Source: Micrasema longulum (taxonomy: Eukaryota > Arthropoda > Insecta > Trichoptera > Brachycentridae). From it: DNA of 64,000 nt. The position numbers and the translations under genes are program-made. The stretch is taken from contig JAGVSM010004576.1 of assembly GCA_022494885.1 (NCBI GenBank), positions 97,171 to 161,170 of the forward strand. Reading direction: 5' to 3'. The notes beneath the pieces were generated by a model. It was not told the DNA's origin. It ran no database searches and saw only the letters and a list, made by a program, of their open reading frames with translations. Below are positions 22,601-33,100 of the stretch, one piece after another; within the stretch, counting starts at the first letter, position 1, and every line of letters starts with the position of its first letter.

Positions 22601-25600
22601 TAACATTCACCATTCTGCCTTTGTTTAAGCATCCACATTTACTTAACTCTTCTCTTAACTTTATTGTCAATTTTAAAAAAAAATGTAAATAGGGGCTAGA
22701 TTTCTTATTGTCTGTGCGCTCTGTAGCTGCAAGACGTGCTGTAATCTAGCTCCTGTATATCATAATTGGAGACGAGGAACAAGAATCCCAACCGTCCATG
22801 CGCTCTGTAACAGCAAGACGTGGTGGGATATTTATTTATTGTACAGCGCCCTTGAGGTGATTATCATAAAAACGGCGCTATATAAATTATCCAAATATAT
22901 AAATATATATAAATCCGTTGACTTTTATGAAGTAACAAACATTAGGTCATACTCAAAACATAGTTGCTAAAATAAGTTTATAAAAAAATAAACCATTTGA
23001 TTGGCTTTATTACTGGTAACAAATTATTATTTATCTCATTTGGTCTTAGAGATATTTTTTTGACTGTTGATAAATTAAACGCGAACATCCCAACCATTTT
23101 GTCAATAAAATATTTTGATTTTGTATTTTGCTTTCAGCGATGGTTTCTGTACTTGATCAAGGGGTGGGAAGAGTGGTATCAGCATTACGAAATAAAGGAA
23201 TGCTAGATAATTCCATAATATTGTTTATGGCGGACAATGGAGCACCGAGTATTGGAATCCATTCTAACAGAGGGTCGAACTATCCGCTACGAGGGGTAAT
23301 ATCACTTTTTAAATAGCAATAAAATAAAATAAAAGTTATAAAACGACCGAAGAAAAGTTAAATTTTATTCACATATCTTAAAGCTAATCTGCAAGTTATT
23401 TAAATGTCTGATTAAAATATCACATTTAGGCATTGTTGTCGCCATTCCCCGGCAGCGTACGAGGCGTGTTTAGAAAATAACGGGAATTTTTAGATTTCGC
23501 AAGTTTGGAGAGTCTTATTGTCAATTTGAAAAAATATTGATTTACATACCTCTGAACCATGCTAAAATTCAGCTGTATTTATAGTCTTCTTTGTCTGTGG
23601 CAGCCGCTAAGGTTAGACGTGTTCGGCGTGCTCGGCGATTTTCGTCTTAGTGATCCAAATGCGTCCAATGGGACGTTTGAGCCTTAGTTTCGACGTCATA
23701 TCCGTAAAACCATGTTTCGTCATCTGTTATATCACGTTTCAGTAATTTTGCATTGTCGTTGACTTCATTTAGTGGCACCTGAGCAACGTCTATTCGCCGC
23801 TTAGTTCGAAATCCAAAAATGCTGGAACAAATTTTGCTGCCAATCGTTTCATACCTAAAACATTCGAAAAAATTTCATGGCATGAGCCAATCGATATGCC
23901 AACATCATTAGCGACTTTTTTGATTGTGATTCAGAGATCGTTCATAACCATTTTATTCACTTTTTCCACGTTTTCATCGGTTGTTGATGTGCTGGGGCGT
24001 CCGGGCCGTTTGTCATCTTCAACATCTTCACGGCCTTCTTAAAAACGCTTGTACCACTCGTAAACTCTTGTTTTACTCATAACGGACTCAATTTAAGCCT
24101 TTGTTAACATTTCACATACTTTTTTTTACACTTTGTTCCATTTTTTACACAAAATTTCATACAAATTTTTGATCCATTTTTTTTACACTTTCTTTTTATT
24201 TCACAGACAACTTTTTAATTTTTTATTTTCTATTTGAACTGGTTTTCTTTTTTGGGCACATAAATTCTAAGGTTACAAGATCACAAAGGGCATATTAGCG
24301 CAGCTTTTCTCGTTTGGTAACGAGCAACATTTCCTTGTATGTGGGCACCGCCAAGGTCACTCTGCAGGACCAAGGAAGTCAGCAGACGCGCTGTACGGTT
24401 TGTGGTAGGCAAGTTGCTAACATTTATATTTGAGTATTGTTATTGAATACGTTTTTATAATAGAACCAGGTTGTGGTCCCATGGTAGTATTGTCGACGCA
24501 CTGAACAAAGATTCCAGGTTCAAATCTCGCTCTACCACAACACCGTTTTTGCAGCACAAGTTATTAACGACTTTTAGGAAATGGTCTAAAAAAATATATA
24601 TTTAAGTAAATAATAAGAACTCGATTTTTCTCTTTAAAAAAATAAATAAAAAATTGAATTTTATACAACGCAATTTCGATTGGTAAAACATACTTTTATT
24701 TCATTTATTTTATAGGTGTTAAACTTTTTAAAATAAATATAATATTGCTAAAAAATGTGTTCATTTCGAAAATTTTATTTATAACGCCTATTTCAAATGT
24801 TCTATGTTTATAAATTAACTTAAAACCATCAATATGAAAGATAAAAAAATATTAAAAGTACAAGAAATATAGTTAATTAAAAAAGTGGTTCTGCAAACGG
24901 TAGTTTTATATGTGATTTTTATTATGTTGTAGTCAATTAATAAGTTTTTTCTGTTTTTAGCAAAAAGAGTCGCCATGGGAAGGTGGTACAAGAGGAGTTG
25001 CAGCTATATGGAGTCCGCTGTTAAATAAATTAAATCGTGTATCAAATCAGTTGATACATATTACAGATTGGCTACCAACTCTCTGGGCTGCTGCAGGTAA
25101 TGATATAATCAAATATGACCTAATATCAAGAAAATGACAAGGGATTACACATTAATTTAATTACTTTCTAGTTGTTTATTGATCCTATATAAAACACAAC
25201 AATAAACATACATATTTGCAATACCACCGGTCAGGTCAACTTTGGTGTGTTCGACTCTATGTTAAAGTTTAATACATAGGTCATATTTTAAAATGTTGAA
25301 CTATCTTATCCAATAAACAACATGATGTGTCAGTCATATTGGAAGATCACAGTTAAGAGTATTTTTTTATTCATATTTTTTCCATTATAAACTTTATTTA
25401 ATAACAAAAAATAATGTGTATGCATCTGCAGTTTGGAGTCCTGCTTATTACTGCAACTCATATGATCTTGAACAAGTACAAATAATGTTTTAAAGATACA
25501 TTCAATTTAAATTAGGTCTACCTGTGTCAAAAATAAATTACAAATCCCTGGTGACTAATTTAAATTTACCATTACTGTCAAGCAGGAGGACAATAAATAA

Positions 25601-28522
25601 TCTCTTGTTTATTTATAAATTGTTAAATAATAAAATAGATTGCCCAGAACTGTTGACTTTAATCAACATTCGTATTCCGCATAGACCAAAAAGACTTAAT
25701 TTTTAGTTTTACAGTCATCATCGTGGTACTAATAATTATTCATTGCATTCACCAATTATTCGCATGCAGAGACTTGCAAATCAATACTGTGATGATTTAG
25801 ATTTATTTTATACCACGCCGCTGATAATCAAGTCCTGTGTTTTGAAAATGAATTGACCATTAAAAATTCAAATAATGATTATTTACTGATTGATTTGGTG
25901 TTTATTTTGTAGAACTCCATATTTAAACTTATAATATGATAAATCAAACACTGTTGTTCAGTAGACTCAAATTAGTGTTTGATTTCTTATCTTATGAGTT
26001 ATAATGATTAGTTCTTCACTTTTGTTTTAAACTTTACTTTTGTGTTTATAATTATTTTTTAAATTTAATACTGTTTAGTACTAATATTTATATATACCAT
26101 GAGGTAACATTTTTAACTTTTTTTCTTCTTCCTTTTTTTCTTCTCTTTTTTAAAACTGCTATTTTTTTAATTTAACTTTCTTTTATATAAGTAAATATTT
26201 ACAATTTGTTACAGATGTAATATTTCTTTTTTTATATACAATTACTGTTTACCATTGTATACTTTTCTCGATGTTTTTGTTCTTTTTTAAAATTATGCCA
26301 TTTTTTGTTGTATTTTTATCACTGGTTTTATTGTATTTATGTAAAAGGTTCGTGGAACCGTAAATAAATTAATACAGTTGTAAAATTGCTAAAAAAATGT
26401 TTTAATTGATATTATAATTTTAACCGAGATATTATTAATATTCAAGGCATTAACTTTGTGGTCCAACATTTTAATATTATGTCAATAAATTTGTGAGTGG
26501 TTTTATACAAATTTTATTAACATAATACAAATTTTATTAACATAATATTAACCGAGATAAATTCATACGTTATAAAACAATGCACAACAATCGTTTGTAT
26601 TTATATTTTAGTTTTCTAAATATGTAAGCAGAGAAAGTAGTCTTGGTCGCATGCAACATAGTATGTCGTGTGCTTTTTTGAATTAAAATGCATGTTAGGT
26701 TTCATAATTCGAATGAGTAAACACTTTGATAATCCAAAGGCCCTTATTTCATTATATTATACATTTGTCAGAAGCCATTTGGAATACGCCTCTCAGATAT
26801 GGAATCCCCAGTATGCCATATATATAAGTAGAATAGAAAATATTCAAAACAAATTTATAAAGTACCTTAAATACAAAACCGGTATTTCTTATGTATCTAC
26901 TCTCACTGCCTCCACCTTCCATGGAATCATTTCTCTACAATACCGCAGAGTGTGTGTGGACCAACTACTGCTTTACAAAATTGTGACAGGAATGGTTGAC
27001 TGTACAGAGCTGCTTGTTTTAATAACAATACATGTGCCAGCCAGGATTTGTAGACGGTACCACCTGTTTCATGTACCAACAAGTAAGACATCGTATGTTA
27101 AAAATGCTTTTTTTCGTAGGACTTTTTCAATGTACAATACAAAATTTAAAAATATAGATTATACAAACATCACTCTGTCAGATTTAAAATTTAAACTAAA
27201 AATGTATTATGTAACTTAGTAGACATTATAATAATAAATATGTACATCTCCCCCCCCCCCCTCCTTATCCTCTCTTCAAGCATTTTTGTCCTTATCCCGC
27301 CCAATTTACAGTAACTTAATGTTCTTAAAATTAATATTTAAAAAATCTTTGATTATTGAGTACTTGAAAATAACATTTTTATATGTATAAATTGTTTGTA
27401 TTTATTTGATATGTAATATATATATTCTTTACTAACTTTGTATACTATGTGGAAATCTGTTATTGGTTCTGAGTTTATACACTATATCTGTTTGTTTACT
27501 AAAAATATGTATGTAGAACTGTTGATTTCCCTAATAAAATAAAAATAAAAATTAAATTAAAAGATCACTCGAAGCTGTGTCAAATCAGAATTTTTCTAAT
27601 TTTAGGCGGTGATGTGAAAGACCTTGGTGAAATAGATGGCATCAATATGTGGGAGTCGCTCAAACAAAATACACCATCACTTCGAACGGAGCTTGTCATC
27701 AACATCGACAGTACAGTTGCCTACTCTTCTGTAAGGATAGGAGATTGGAAATATGTGAATGGGTCTACTCAATCTGGAAAATATGATAATTGGCTCGGAG
27801 ACCCCGGAGCAGTTGCTGATCCTTACGACCCGAAAACCATCATCTCATCGCCAGCATCAGTGGCCCTTTCCGGATACATTACAGAAAAGCAAATAAAAGA
27901 AAAAAATGAAAATGGAACCGACATTTTCTCAATGGAATTAGTAAAAATAAGTAAAATACTATCTTTGAGAAACGAAGCAACTCTGAATTGCGATATTATA
28001 CCTGAAAACACAGCTAATCCATGCAATCCACTAGAAGCTCCTTGTATATTCAATCTCAGAGACGATCCCTGTGAAATGATCAATTTAGCAGGCACAAGAC
28101 CACAAATCGAGGCGAGTTTGAAGCAGCTTCTCAACCGGTACATCGAATCCAGTAAACCTCCAGCTAATTTACCAATGGACGTGGCAGCAGATCCAAATAA
28201 ATACGGAAAAGTTTGGGTCAGTTGGAAGGACGACAACGTATCAGTAAGATTTACTTTTAGTTCATTATCCAGGAATGTCATCATCGCTTTCGGGGCTTTC
28301 TGTTTGGTGGCTTGCCTATCTATTTTAGTTGTCCTGTGTATCATTATGAAAAAGACTAGTTGTTTCCGTTCTACGAGGCCGAGAAACTCTAGGAGTAACA
28401 GGTTACCGAGGAGTTTCGATGAGGAAAAGAGAAGAAGCCTAAACAAGGAACCAGTTATAGTTCCGCCTATCAGTGTAGCTCAGCGTGTAGAAATGTTTGA
28501 AGAGAGAGAACACGCTATATAA
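13514..28522 (+). CDS. arylsulfatase B-like protein, membrane-anchored (complete, 7 exons, 653 aa)
   Basis: Sulfatase of the arylsulfatase B/I/J type, which hydrolyses sulfate esters such as the N-acetylgalactosamine 4-sulfate of glycosaminoglycans. Exons: 13514-13618, 15179-15338, 17832-18058, 21977-22235, 23138-23295, 24961-25096, 27606-28522; all junctions are GT-AG and the frame closes through all seven. Residues 1-20 form a signal peptide. Metal ligands are Asp33-Asp34. The sulfatase signature CTPSR is at 72-76, with Cys72 expected to become formylglycine. GKWHLG is at 125-130 (Lys126, His128), AHTAPHTG at 215-222, the Asp-Asn pair at 283-284, and Lys305 lies before WEGGTRG. The family C-terminal motif ([11 protein letters not shown]) is present. 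Unusually, residues 572-596 form a hydrophobic span followed by a basic 57-residue tail, predicting a type I membrane protein with a lumenal or extracellular catalytic domain. The substrate cannot be told from sequence. Confidence 0.93.
13735..13945 (-). mobile_element. SINE-A copy in the first coding intron of the sulfatase
   Basis: Complement of the SINE-A head (B box GGTTCGATTCCCGACATGG) and of the CACCATTAGGTGTG.. 3' part. Confidence 0.65.
14410..14555 (-). mobile_element. SINE-B copy
   Basis: Reverse-oriented: GGGTTCGATCTTTGGACCTC, CGTGAGTCCG and CCACGGGATCACAACC. Confidence 0.55.
15179..15338 (+). CDS. sulfatase exon 2 (active-site CTPSR)
   Basis: Encodes residues 36-88: [19 protein letters not shown], then [18 protein letters not shown]. 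It carries the formylglycine-forming cysteine (Cys72) in the canonical C-x-P-S-R context. Acceptor TTTACAG|GGATGG, donor ACAG|GTTACT, phase 1 at the end. Confidence 0.95.
15815..16330 (-). mobile_element. RTE-like LINE fragment
   Basis: Encodes [40 protein letters not shown] and [11 protein letters not shown], the typical C-terminal part, with an upstream [12 protein letters not shown] remnant. In the second sulfatase intron, antisense. Confidence 0.8.
16940..17160. repeat. foldback element with about 99-bp arms
   Basis: Left arm 16940-17038, loop about 17039-17063, right arm 17064-17160, nearly perfectly complementary. It contains AGCGCTTTCACCCTCTA near the apex. In the second sulfatase intron. 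Confidence 0.75.
17195..17400. repeat. M1 copy carrying the intact hammerhead
   Basis: Short foldback: a full motif on the minus strand at 17225-17266 and a 3'-half motif (TCTCGAAACCAGTAGACATA) on the plus strand at about 17340-17358. It lies in the second sulfatase intron, antisense to the gene. Confidence 0.65.
17225..17266 (-). ncRNA. hammerhead ribozyme motif (M1 family, all core positions intact)
   Basis: On the minus strand the parts come in hammerhead order: helix I TGTC, core CTGACGA, one extra A, helix II GAGACG with loop GGTA and CGTCTC, core GAA, a tiny helix III ACC/GGT, cleavage base A (triplet GTA), then helix I partner GACA. All invariant core bases (C3 U4 G5 A6, G8 A9, G12 A13 A14, the A15.1-U16.1 pair, H17) are present. 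An extra base between A9 and helix II is known from a viroid hammerhead. Very short helix III is typical of hammerheads in animal retroelements. Activity is not shown. Confidence 0.7.
17832..18058 (+). CDS. sulfatase exon 3 (GKWHLG motif)
   Basis: Encodes residues 89-164. It contains the second sulfatase signature region GKWHLGYHR, with the catalytic Lys126 and His128, and [13 protein letters not shown]. Acceptor ATTTCAG|GAATGC, donor ACG|GTAGGG. A tRNA-derived SINE begins about 20 bp after the donor. Confidence 0.94.
18075..18181 (+). mobile_element. SINE-B copy, split by an M1 element
   Basis: GTTGTGGTACCGTGGCTAGT, GTCTCGGACTCACAGATC and a B-box-like GAGGTTCGCACC. The 3' part resumes at 18829-18890 (TGAAAATGCCCCCCTAAAAT) after the M1 insertion. 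It starts about 20 bp from a sulfatase splice donor. Confidence 0.65.
18221..18262 (-). ncRNA. decayed hammerhead motif, left arm of an M1 foldback
   Basis: Same layout as the copy at 17225-17266 with intact helices I and II, but the core reads CTGACAA (G8 to A) and GAAA has become AAAA, both consistent with CpG loss. Predicted inactive. Confidence 0.55.
18704..18745 (+). ncRNA. decayed hammerhead motif, right arm of an M1 foldback
   Basis: CGTC, CTGACAA, helix II with mismatches (GATGCG/AGTCTC), GAA, ACCGGT, triplet GTA. Core G8 is lost and helix I is weak. It is the inverted partner of the motif at 18221-18262. Confidence 0.5.
19040..19300 (+). mobile_element. SINE-A copy, old
   Basis: Diverged head (GGTTCAGGGTAAGGATTCC), then CATATGAAGCATAATACTGA and the GGTGCGGATAGAGGTTTGAT end. 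Confidence 0.5.
19875..20290 (-). mobile_element. RTE-like LINE fragment, decayed
   Basis: Minus-strand pieces such as [14 protein letters not shown] and [12 protein letters not shown] with stops between them, ending in an (AAG)n tail (CTTCTTCTTC on the plus strand). Confidence 0.6.
20905..21215 (+). mobile_element. SINE-A copy with upstream module
   Basis: The module ACAGTTCTGTTTATGAAATA ... CGATTCGATGGTGGTTCTCA ... AAATCGAG precedes a tRNA-like head and the CTGGCACCTAAAGCGTAAGA body. Confidence 0.6.
21238..21342. repeat. short perfect hairpin (33-bp arms)
   Basis: 21238-21270 and 21310-21342 are perfect complements separated by a 39-base loop. In the third sulfatase intron. Could be a small foldback repeat or a transcribed hairpin; no precursor-miRNA claim is made. 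Confidence 0.65.
21977..22235 (+). CDS. sulfatase exon 4
   Basis: Encodes residues 165-250 plus one base. It includes [13 protein letters not shown], whose histidine corresponds to the active-site His of arylsulfatase B, and an N-glycosylation sequon NAS at 205-207. Acceptor TTTTCAG|TTTTAC, donor GCAG|GTTAGG. Confidence 0.93.
22690..22920 (+). mobile_element. CR1/L2-like LINE 3' UTR fragment
   Basis: GTACAGCGCCCTTGAGGTGA and AACGGCGCTATATAAATTAT match, in sense, the 3' end of the element at 35340-35870. Confidence 0.55.
23138..23295 (+). CDS. sulfatase exon 5 (Asp-Asn metal ligands)
   Basis: Encodes residues 251-303. It carries [10 protein letters not shown], where Asp283-Asn284 are the second pair of metal ligands, and ends in SNYPLRG. 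Acceptor TTTCAG|CGATGG, donor GGG|GTAATA, phase 0. Confidence 0.93.
23445..24285 (-). mobile_element. decayed mariner transposon
   Basis: Minus-strand pieces: [83 protein letters not shown], then [21 protein letters not shown] codons after frameshifts. The C-terminal half of the transposase is deleted. In the fifth sulfatase intron, antisense; inactive. Confidence 0.8.
24465..24590 (+). mobile_element. SINE-B copy
   Basis: GGTTGTGGTCCCATGGTAGT, a diverged anticodon region and CCAGGTTCAAATCTCGC. Shortly before sulfatase exon 6. Confidence 0.5.
24961..25096 (+). CDS. sulfatase exon 6 (WEGG motif)
   Basis: Encodes residues 304-348: [19 protein letters not shown] and [14 protein letters not shown], both highly conserved in arylsulfatase B relatives. 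Lys305 is the likely sulfate-contacting lysine. Acceptor TTTTTAG|CAAAAA, donor GCAG|GTAATG. Confidence 0.93.
25430..26385 (+). mobile_element. Jockey-like LINE C-terminus and 3' UTR
   Basis: [40 protein letters not shown] and [15 protein letters not shown], then a long AT-rich untranslated tail with TTCGTGGAACCGTAAATAAA. In the last sulfatase intron, sense orientation. Confidence 0.65.
26695..27565 (+). mobile_element. Jockey-like LINE, 5'-truncated
   Basis: Open frame to 27219: [55 protein letters not shown], then a C run at about 27248 and an A-rich tail at 27535-27565. Only 40 bp separate it from sulfatase exon 7. Confidence 0.8.
27606..28522 (+). CDS. sulfatase exon 7 (C-terminal domain, transmembrane anchor, stop)
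   Basis: Encodes residues 349-653. It starts [16 protein letters not shown], has the DWKYVNG and [17 protein letters not shown] family motifs, then a hydrophobic stretch (572-596) and a tail rich in Arg and Lys. It ends ATA TAA. The nearly open antisense frame over this exon is a shadow. Confidence 0.93.
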
Positions 28523-28858
28523 TTTGTGAAACGTCAATTCACAGATGTCTTTGCTTTAATTTATTGAACGAAAGCTCTGCATCAATTTCCAAGTTTATGA
28601 TTATTTTTATTTTTTAATTACTTGTAACTCAATAAGTGATTAACAAGCTTAAGATAACCTATGGTTTAAAAATAACGTGGTTTAGTTCGAAGTATGAATA
28701 CAAAAAATAACAATGTTCATTCGTGACTAAAAATGCGTTAACAAATGCATGATATTATATTTATTGTATCGGTTATACGTTGCATAATAGTATTGTTGCG
28801 TATTTATTGAAGCATAGAAAAAGTGAAAATAGTTCGTTCATAAAGAACTTGATATTTA

Positions 28859-28864
28859 AATAAA
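28859..28864 (+). terminator. candidate poly(A) signal of the sulfatase gene
   Basis: AATAAA about 340 nt after the stop codon, followed by a GT-rich stretch at about 28900-28935. Earlier A-rich stretches lack the hexamer. Confidence 0.5.
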
Positions 28865-28989
28865 CTGTATTATCAAGCTATTAAAGACAGAAAAAAAACA
28901 GTGTTGGATAAATTCTCTTGCATGTTTTGGTGTTTGAAATAGGCGTTATGAAAAGTAAGATTCCAAAGAGATTGAGTCAATCATAATTT

Positions 28990-29238
28990 GAAGACCTCCC
29001 CGGAAGAAGGATCTATATAGTACATGAAGTCAAAAAGTGATTTTTTGATGAAATAATGATCTATATAGCATTAGGTAGGTGTTGGAATGTTATTTCTCTT
29101 TTTGCAACACTGATTTTGACTCATATCTATGGTGGAAGTCTTTGTTTTCGCGTATAAGGATCTATGTGAATCAAAATGGCGGATACTAACTAGGTCGAGC
29201 TGTCTTTTTTTCATGTAGACTTCTTCCAGGAGGTCTTC
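28990..29238. mobile_element. small inverted-terminal-repeat element downstream of the sulfatase
   Basis: Starts GAAGACCTCC..GGAAGAAG and ends CTTCTTCC..GGAGGTCTTC, inverted ends of about 20-28 bp around 200 bp of non-coding sequence. Confidence 0.5.
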
Positions 29239-29779
29239 ATTTGTTTCCTGACTGATAGATATTATGAGTTATGTTTGGTTTTTAGATTATCGCATAAATT
29301 ATGATATTCTACTTTCAACTAAGTACCTATTATTTAAGATGAAAATGGATAGGTAAAACTGCTTAATTATAAAACAAACGATTTTATAATCTAAAGCAAG
29401 TTTTATTTGGATATCCGTGCATAAGTATTTTATTTATATTTATCTCTTTTGATAAGTTGAACTTCTTGGTTGTTTTAAGTTCATACAATATCAACTAATC
29501 GAATGTTAATTAGTGCGTTATTTTGATTGAATTGTTAAATCAATATTTCAATGCATGTTTTTAACTACTGAAAATATATGAATATTTGTTTACTTTCCAT
29601 CTTTTATTCATCGCATGTAAAGAATAACTATTATGTCACTAGTTCTTACCCAAACACAAACCATTCAAATAAGCCATAACATAATGAATTGTTGTCGAAT
29701 TATGACTGATACTATTATTATTGTTTTTCCTAATAAGCCATTAATTATTATTTATATGTGCATTTTATGGTCTTGACAA

Positions 29780-29785
29780 TTTATT
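29780..29785 (-). terminator. candidate poly(A) signal of the phosphatase gene
   Basis: Minus-strand AATAAA about 165 nt after the phosphatase stop codon. With the sulfatase signal at 28859-28864 it leaves about 0.9 kb between the two convergent transcripts. Confidence 0.45.
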
Positions 29786-29949
29786 TTGACAATAATTTCT
29801 CTACTTTTTCGTTTTAATAATACATTTATAAATTTTTTACGTTTACGATCTTACGTCATTACTAATTATTTTCAACCACATTCTTTTGACCCTGTCAGTG
29901 ACTTCATATTCATCTAAAATTGTGTGTATAAATATGTACTTAATTTTAA

Positions 29950-30130
29950 TTAACACCAAGCATTAATTTTGTCTGAAACAGATAACATGTGACCCAAAGA
30001 CTGAATCCAGTAATCAGGTTTGTATTCTGGAACAGTAGTCTCCTTAGCATCCTTCAGGGTACTACCTCCACTAAGGACCAAAAGCTTCTGGAAACCGCAG
30101 AGTGAAGCGAAAGCCATATCTTGTTGTATC
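29950..30130 (-). CDS. phosphatase exon 6 (C-terminus, stop)
   Basis: Encodes the last 59 residues: IQQDMAFASLCGFQKLLVLS, then a stretch ending PDYWIQSLGHMLS, and stops at TAA (29950-29952). The PDY...SLG ending is typical of this phosphatase family. Confidence 0.93.
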
Positions 30131-33100
30131 CTGAAACAATGAAAACGTTAATCATTCACATTTGCCATAATAAAGAATGTTTTAATACAATTTATAAAGC
30201 TAAATAAGTGGAAAATTTAAGCTTAAATTTTATTGTTGTAGATTTCTATAATAAAGTAAATAATATTATTTTATAATATTGATAGTCATTGTTTGCCATT
30301 ACATAAATTACTCCGCCATTAATACGTAGGTTTTTCTACTTTTGCCATACATGTCTGCCATTGTTTCTTCCGACAGATGAATGATAATAAAAATACTCAT
30401 ATTGTTTTAGCTTTTTACTAATAAATATTTTTCCGTAATACTGATTTTGTTCATTGTCAATAAAGAAACATTTACCAAAATACAGACTTGCGATGCATAT
30501 TTAAAAATATTTTGAGAAAAATTACCAAAATGAAATTGCGAAATAAATTTGTGATGTTTTTATTTACGCCAAAAGAGCAGGATTTCAATAAGCCAAAAGT
30601 TACAAATTTGCCAACTTACATATCTCCAATAAAAAGTACTCTTTTTGGATCTTTTATTTGAAAACTCTCAATCACAACTTTTTTCAAGTATTCGCTTGGT
30701 TTCCCTATGGCAACTGGTTGTCTTCCTGATATATCCGACACAATATCACAAAAGTATCCAGGTCCTGAAAAAATAAACATATAGGAATTCTACATTTAGA
30801 TAGTAAAAAAATCTTTCTATGCTTTGAGATATGTTTAAAGCACAATAAATTAAGTGGGGCGTCGTTGAAAAATGCATAAATGATCTTAGTAATTATAGTA
30901 AACTTCTTATGCACTTAATGAAAACGCATTTCCTTGAATTTCAGGGTTTTTTTTTCAAGTCTTAATATTTGCTCTAGTAAAACACGTTTCATCAGAAGGT
31001 ATGGAAATAATATTTACCGTACGATTTATTTGTAACATATCTCATACGAAAAGTGATGGTATTTGAAAGGGGAAGTGAGGTAACTGATAGCATAATAAAT
31101 GTAAACAACGAATGTTTACATTTATTGTGCAGTTACTTAAATCTGTGAAGCATATTTTCAAGAGATAAAAGAGTAGAAAAAGATGTTAAAAGGAAAGTGA
31201 ATGCGGGCAACAAAATGAACGGCGCATTAAACACAGTAATTGCTAATAAAAATATATCGATCGAAGCTAAACTGGCAGTGCACAACAGAGTTTTAGTCAT
31301 GAAACATGGAACTGGCAGTGGAAGGATAAAAGCCGAGTGAACGCGGTTAAAATGCGATCTCTTTGACGAATGTGTGGGTAATCAATGTATTTTTTTTATT
31401 TTTATTTTTTTTTTTATTTTCTTTTATTCAGGAAACATACAGTACAGTTACAAAGTTTAATATTTTACACAATTGGACTTAATTCTAATGGACCAGTGAA
31501 GTTTCCATATTAAAAAGCAATTAAATCTAATGTTAATTATGAAAGTATAAAAAAGAGAAGGAAAAAGAAAACATAAATGAAAGTTGTTTAAATATTTAAA
31601 TTTAAGTGAAAAAAAATATATTTTAAGGTTTGTAGTTTGTAGTGAGTATTTACAAATGGAAATAATATTAAAAATGAAGAAAACTTGTAAGAGTAATTAA
31701 GAATTAAGAATGGAAATAAAGAATGAAAAAAATACTCAGATGTAAAAATAAAATAAAATAGTAATAACATTTTTTTTTTTTTAAAAAAGGAAAAACATAA
31801 ACACATATTTATTTTAAGAGATTCAAAGAAACGATGAGAAGAATCTTTAAGTGAAATATAAGACAGTAAATTTAAATTTAGGTCAATTTAAAAAACATCT
31901 TCAAAATTAATGACACATTATAGTAAGAGCAGCAATATATTGATTTTATTAACATATATAATATAAGTAATTAAAAGTAGTTTAAAAGTATAACAAGTAT
32001 AAAAACATGCCAATGGCAGCAGAGAAAAAATAAAAAATAAAGAAGGAATAACAAGTATGGCAAGTAATCATTTAAAATTTGAAAAAGCAATATAAGGAGA
32101 AGATTTTAAACCAAGAAAAGTCGATAAAATTTCATTAAAGCGATTTTAGAAGTAATACAAAATTTCAAAAGAGAAATTTAATTTATAATAATAATATGAA
32201 TGTATGTAATTTGAGTGATATAAGAGAAAAGGGACCAACCGGAGTTTTATTCAAAAGTTTTCAATACACTATTTTTAAATAATTGTAATCCTGTATGATA
32301 TATATCTATATGGTTAAAAAAGCTGTTAAAAGTGGAACACGATCTGTGTAAAAACGAATTCTGGCAATAGTTCGTATTGACACTAGGTATTCTAAAGGTT
32401 GGGTGATTTCGTAGGGCACGTGATGGACAGTTAATTTGAATTTTATTTAGGAGCTGGGATGAATCAGCTAGACTGTTAATAATTTTATAGAGGAATGTGA
32501 GGTCCATTAATGTTCTCCTTTTTTCGAGGTTAATCAGTTTGTGAAAACGTCCAGATAAGTCATGATTTGGAAATATAAGCGAGCATCGGAAATTCAAATG
32601 TTTTAAAAATTTGTTTTGTACTTTCTCCAGCCTGTCAATATAAGTAATGTATTGTGGATTCCAAACGATAGACGCAAATTCAAGATGGGTTCTTACATAA
32701 CTATAATAAAGATTTTTTATTGTTAGATCATTTTTAAAAGGCTTAGATACTCGTATAATAAAACCTAACATTTTATATGCTTTTTCAATAATTTTATCAA
32801 TATGTGATTGAAATGTCATTTTTGATGACGGGGTTACGAATGATGAAATCAGGCGAGAGTCTAAATCTGAGTAAGGTATAATTTATAAGATTAAAAAGGG
32901 TCTCTGAGATGGTTTGGTCATGTAGAACGAGTGGACGACGAAAGAATGGTAAAACAAGTATATATGGCAAAAATGATCGGTAACGTAAGACGAGGACGAC
33001 CAAGGAAGACGTGGCATGATCAGATAAACCAAAATCTTAAGTCTGGGCATGTTAAAAGCTGGCTGAACCGAAGGGCATGTATGACAAAATATATGACAGG

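Noticed and set aside
27245..27262. C-rich run as a regulatory element
   Set aside because: Part of the 3' untranslated tail of a LINE.
27823..28446. 207-codon minus-strand frame
   Set aside because: It lies antisense to sulfatase exon 7, which has clear family motifs; a shadow frame.
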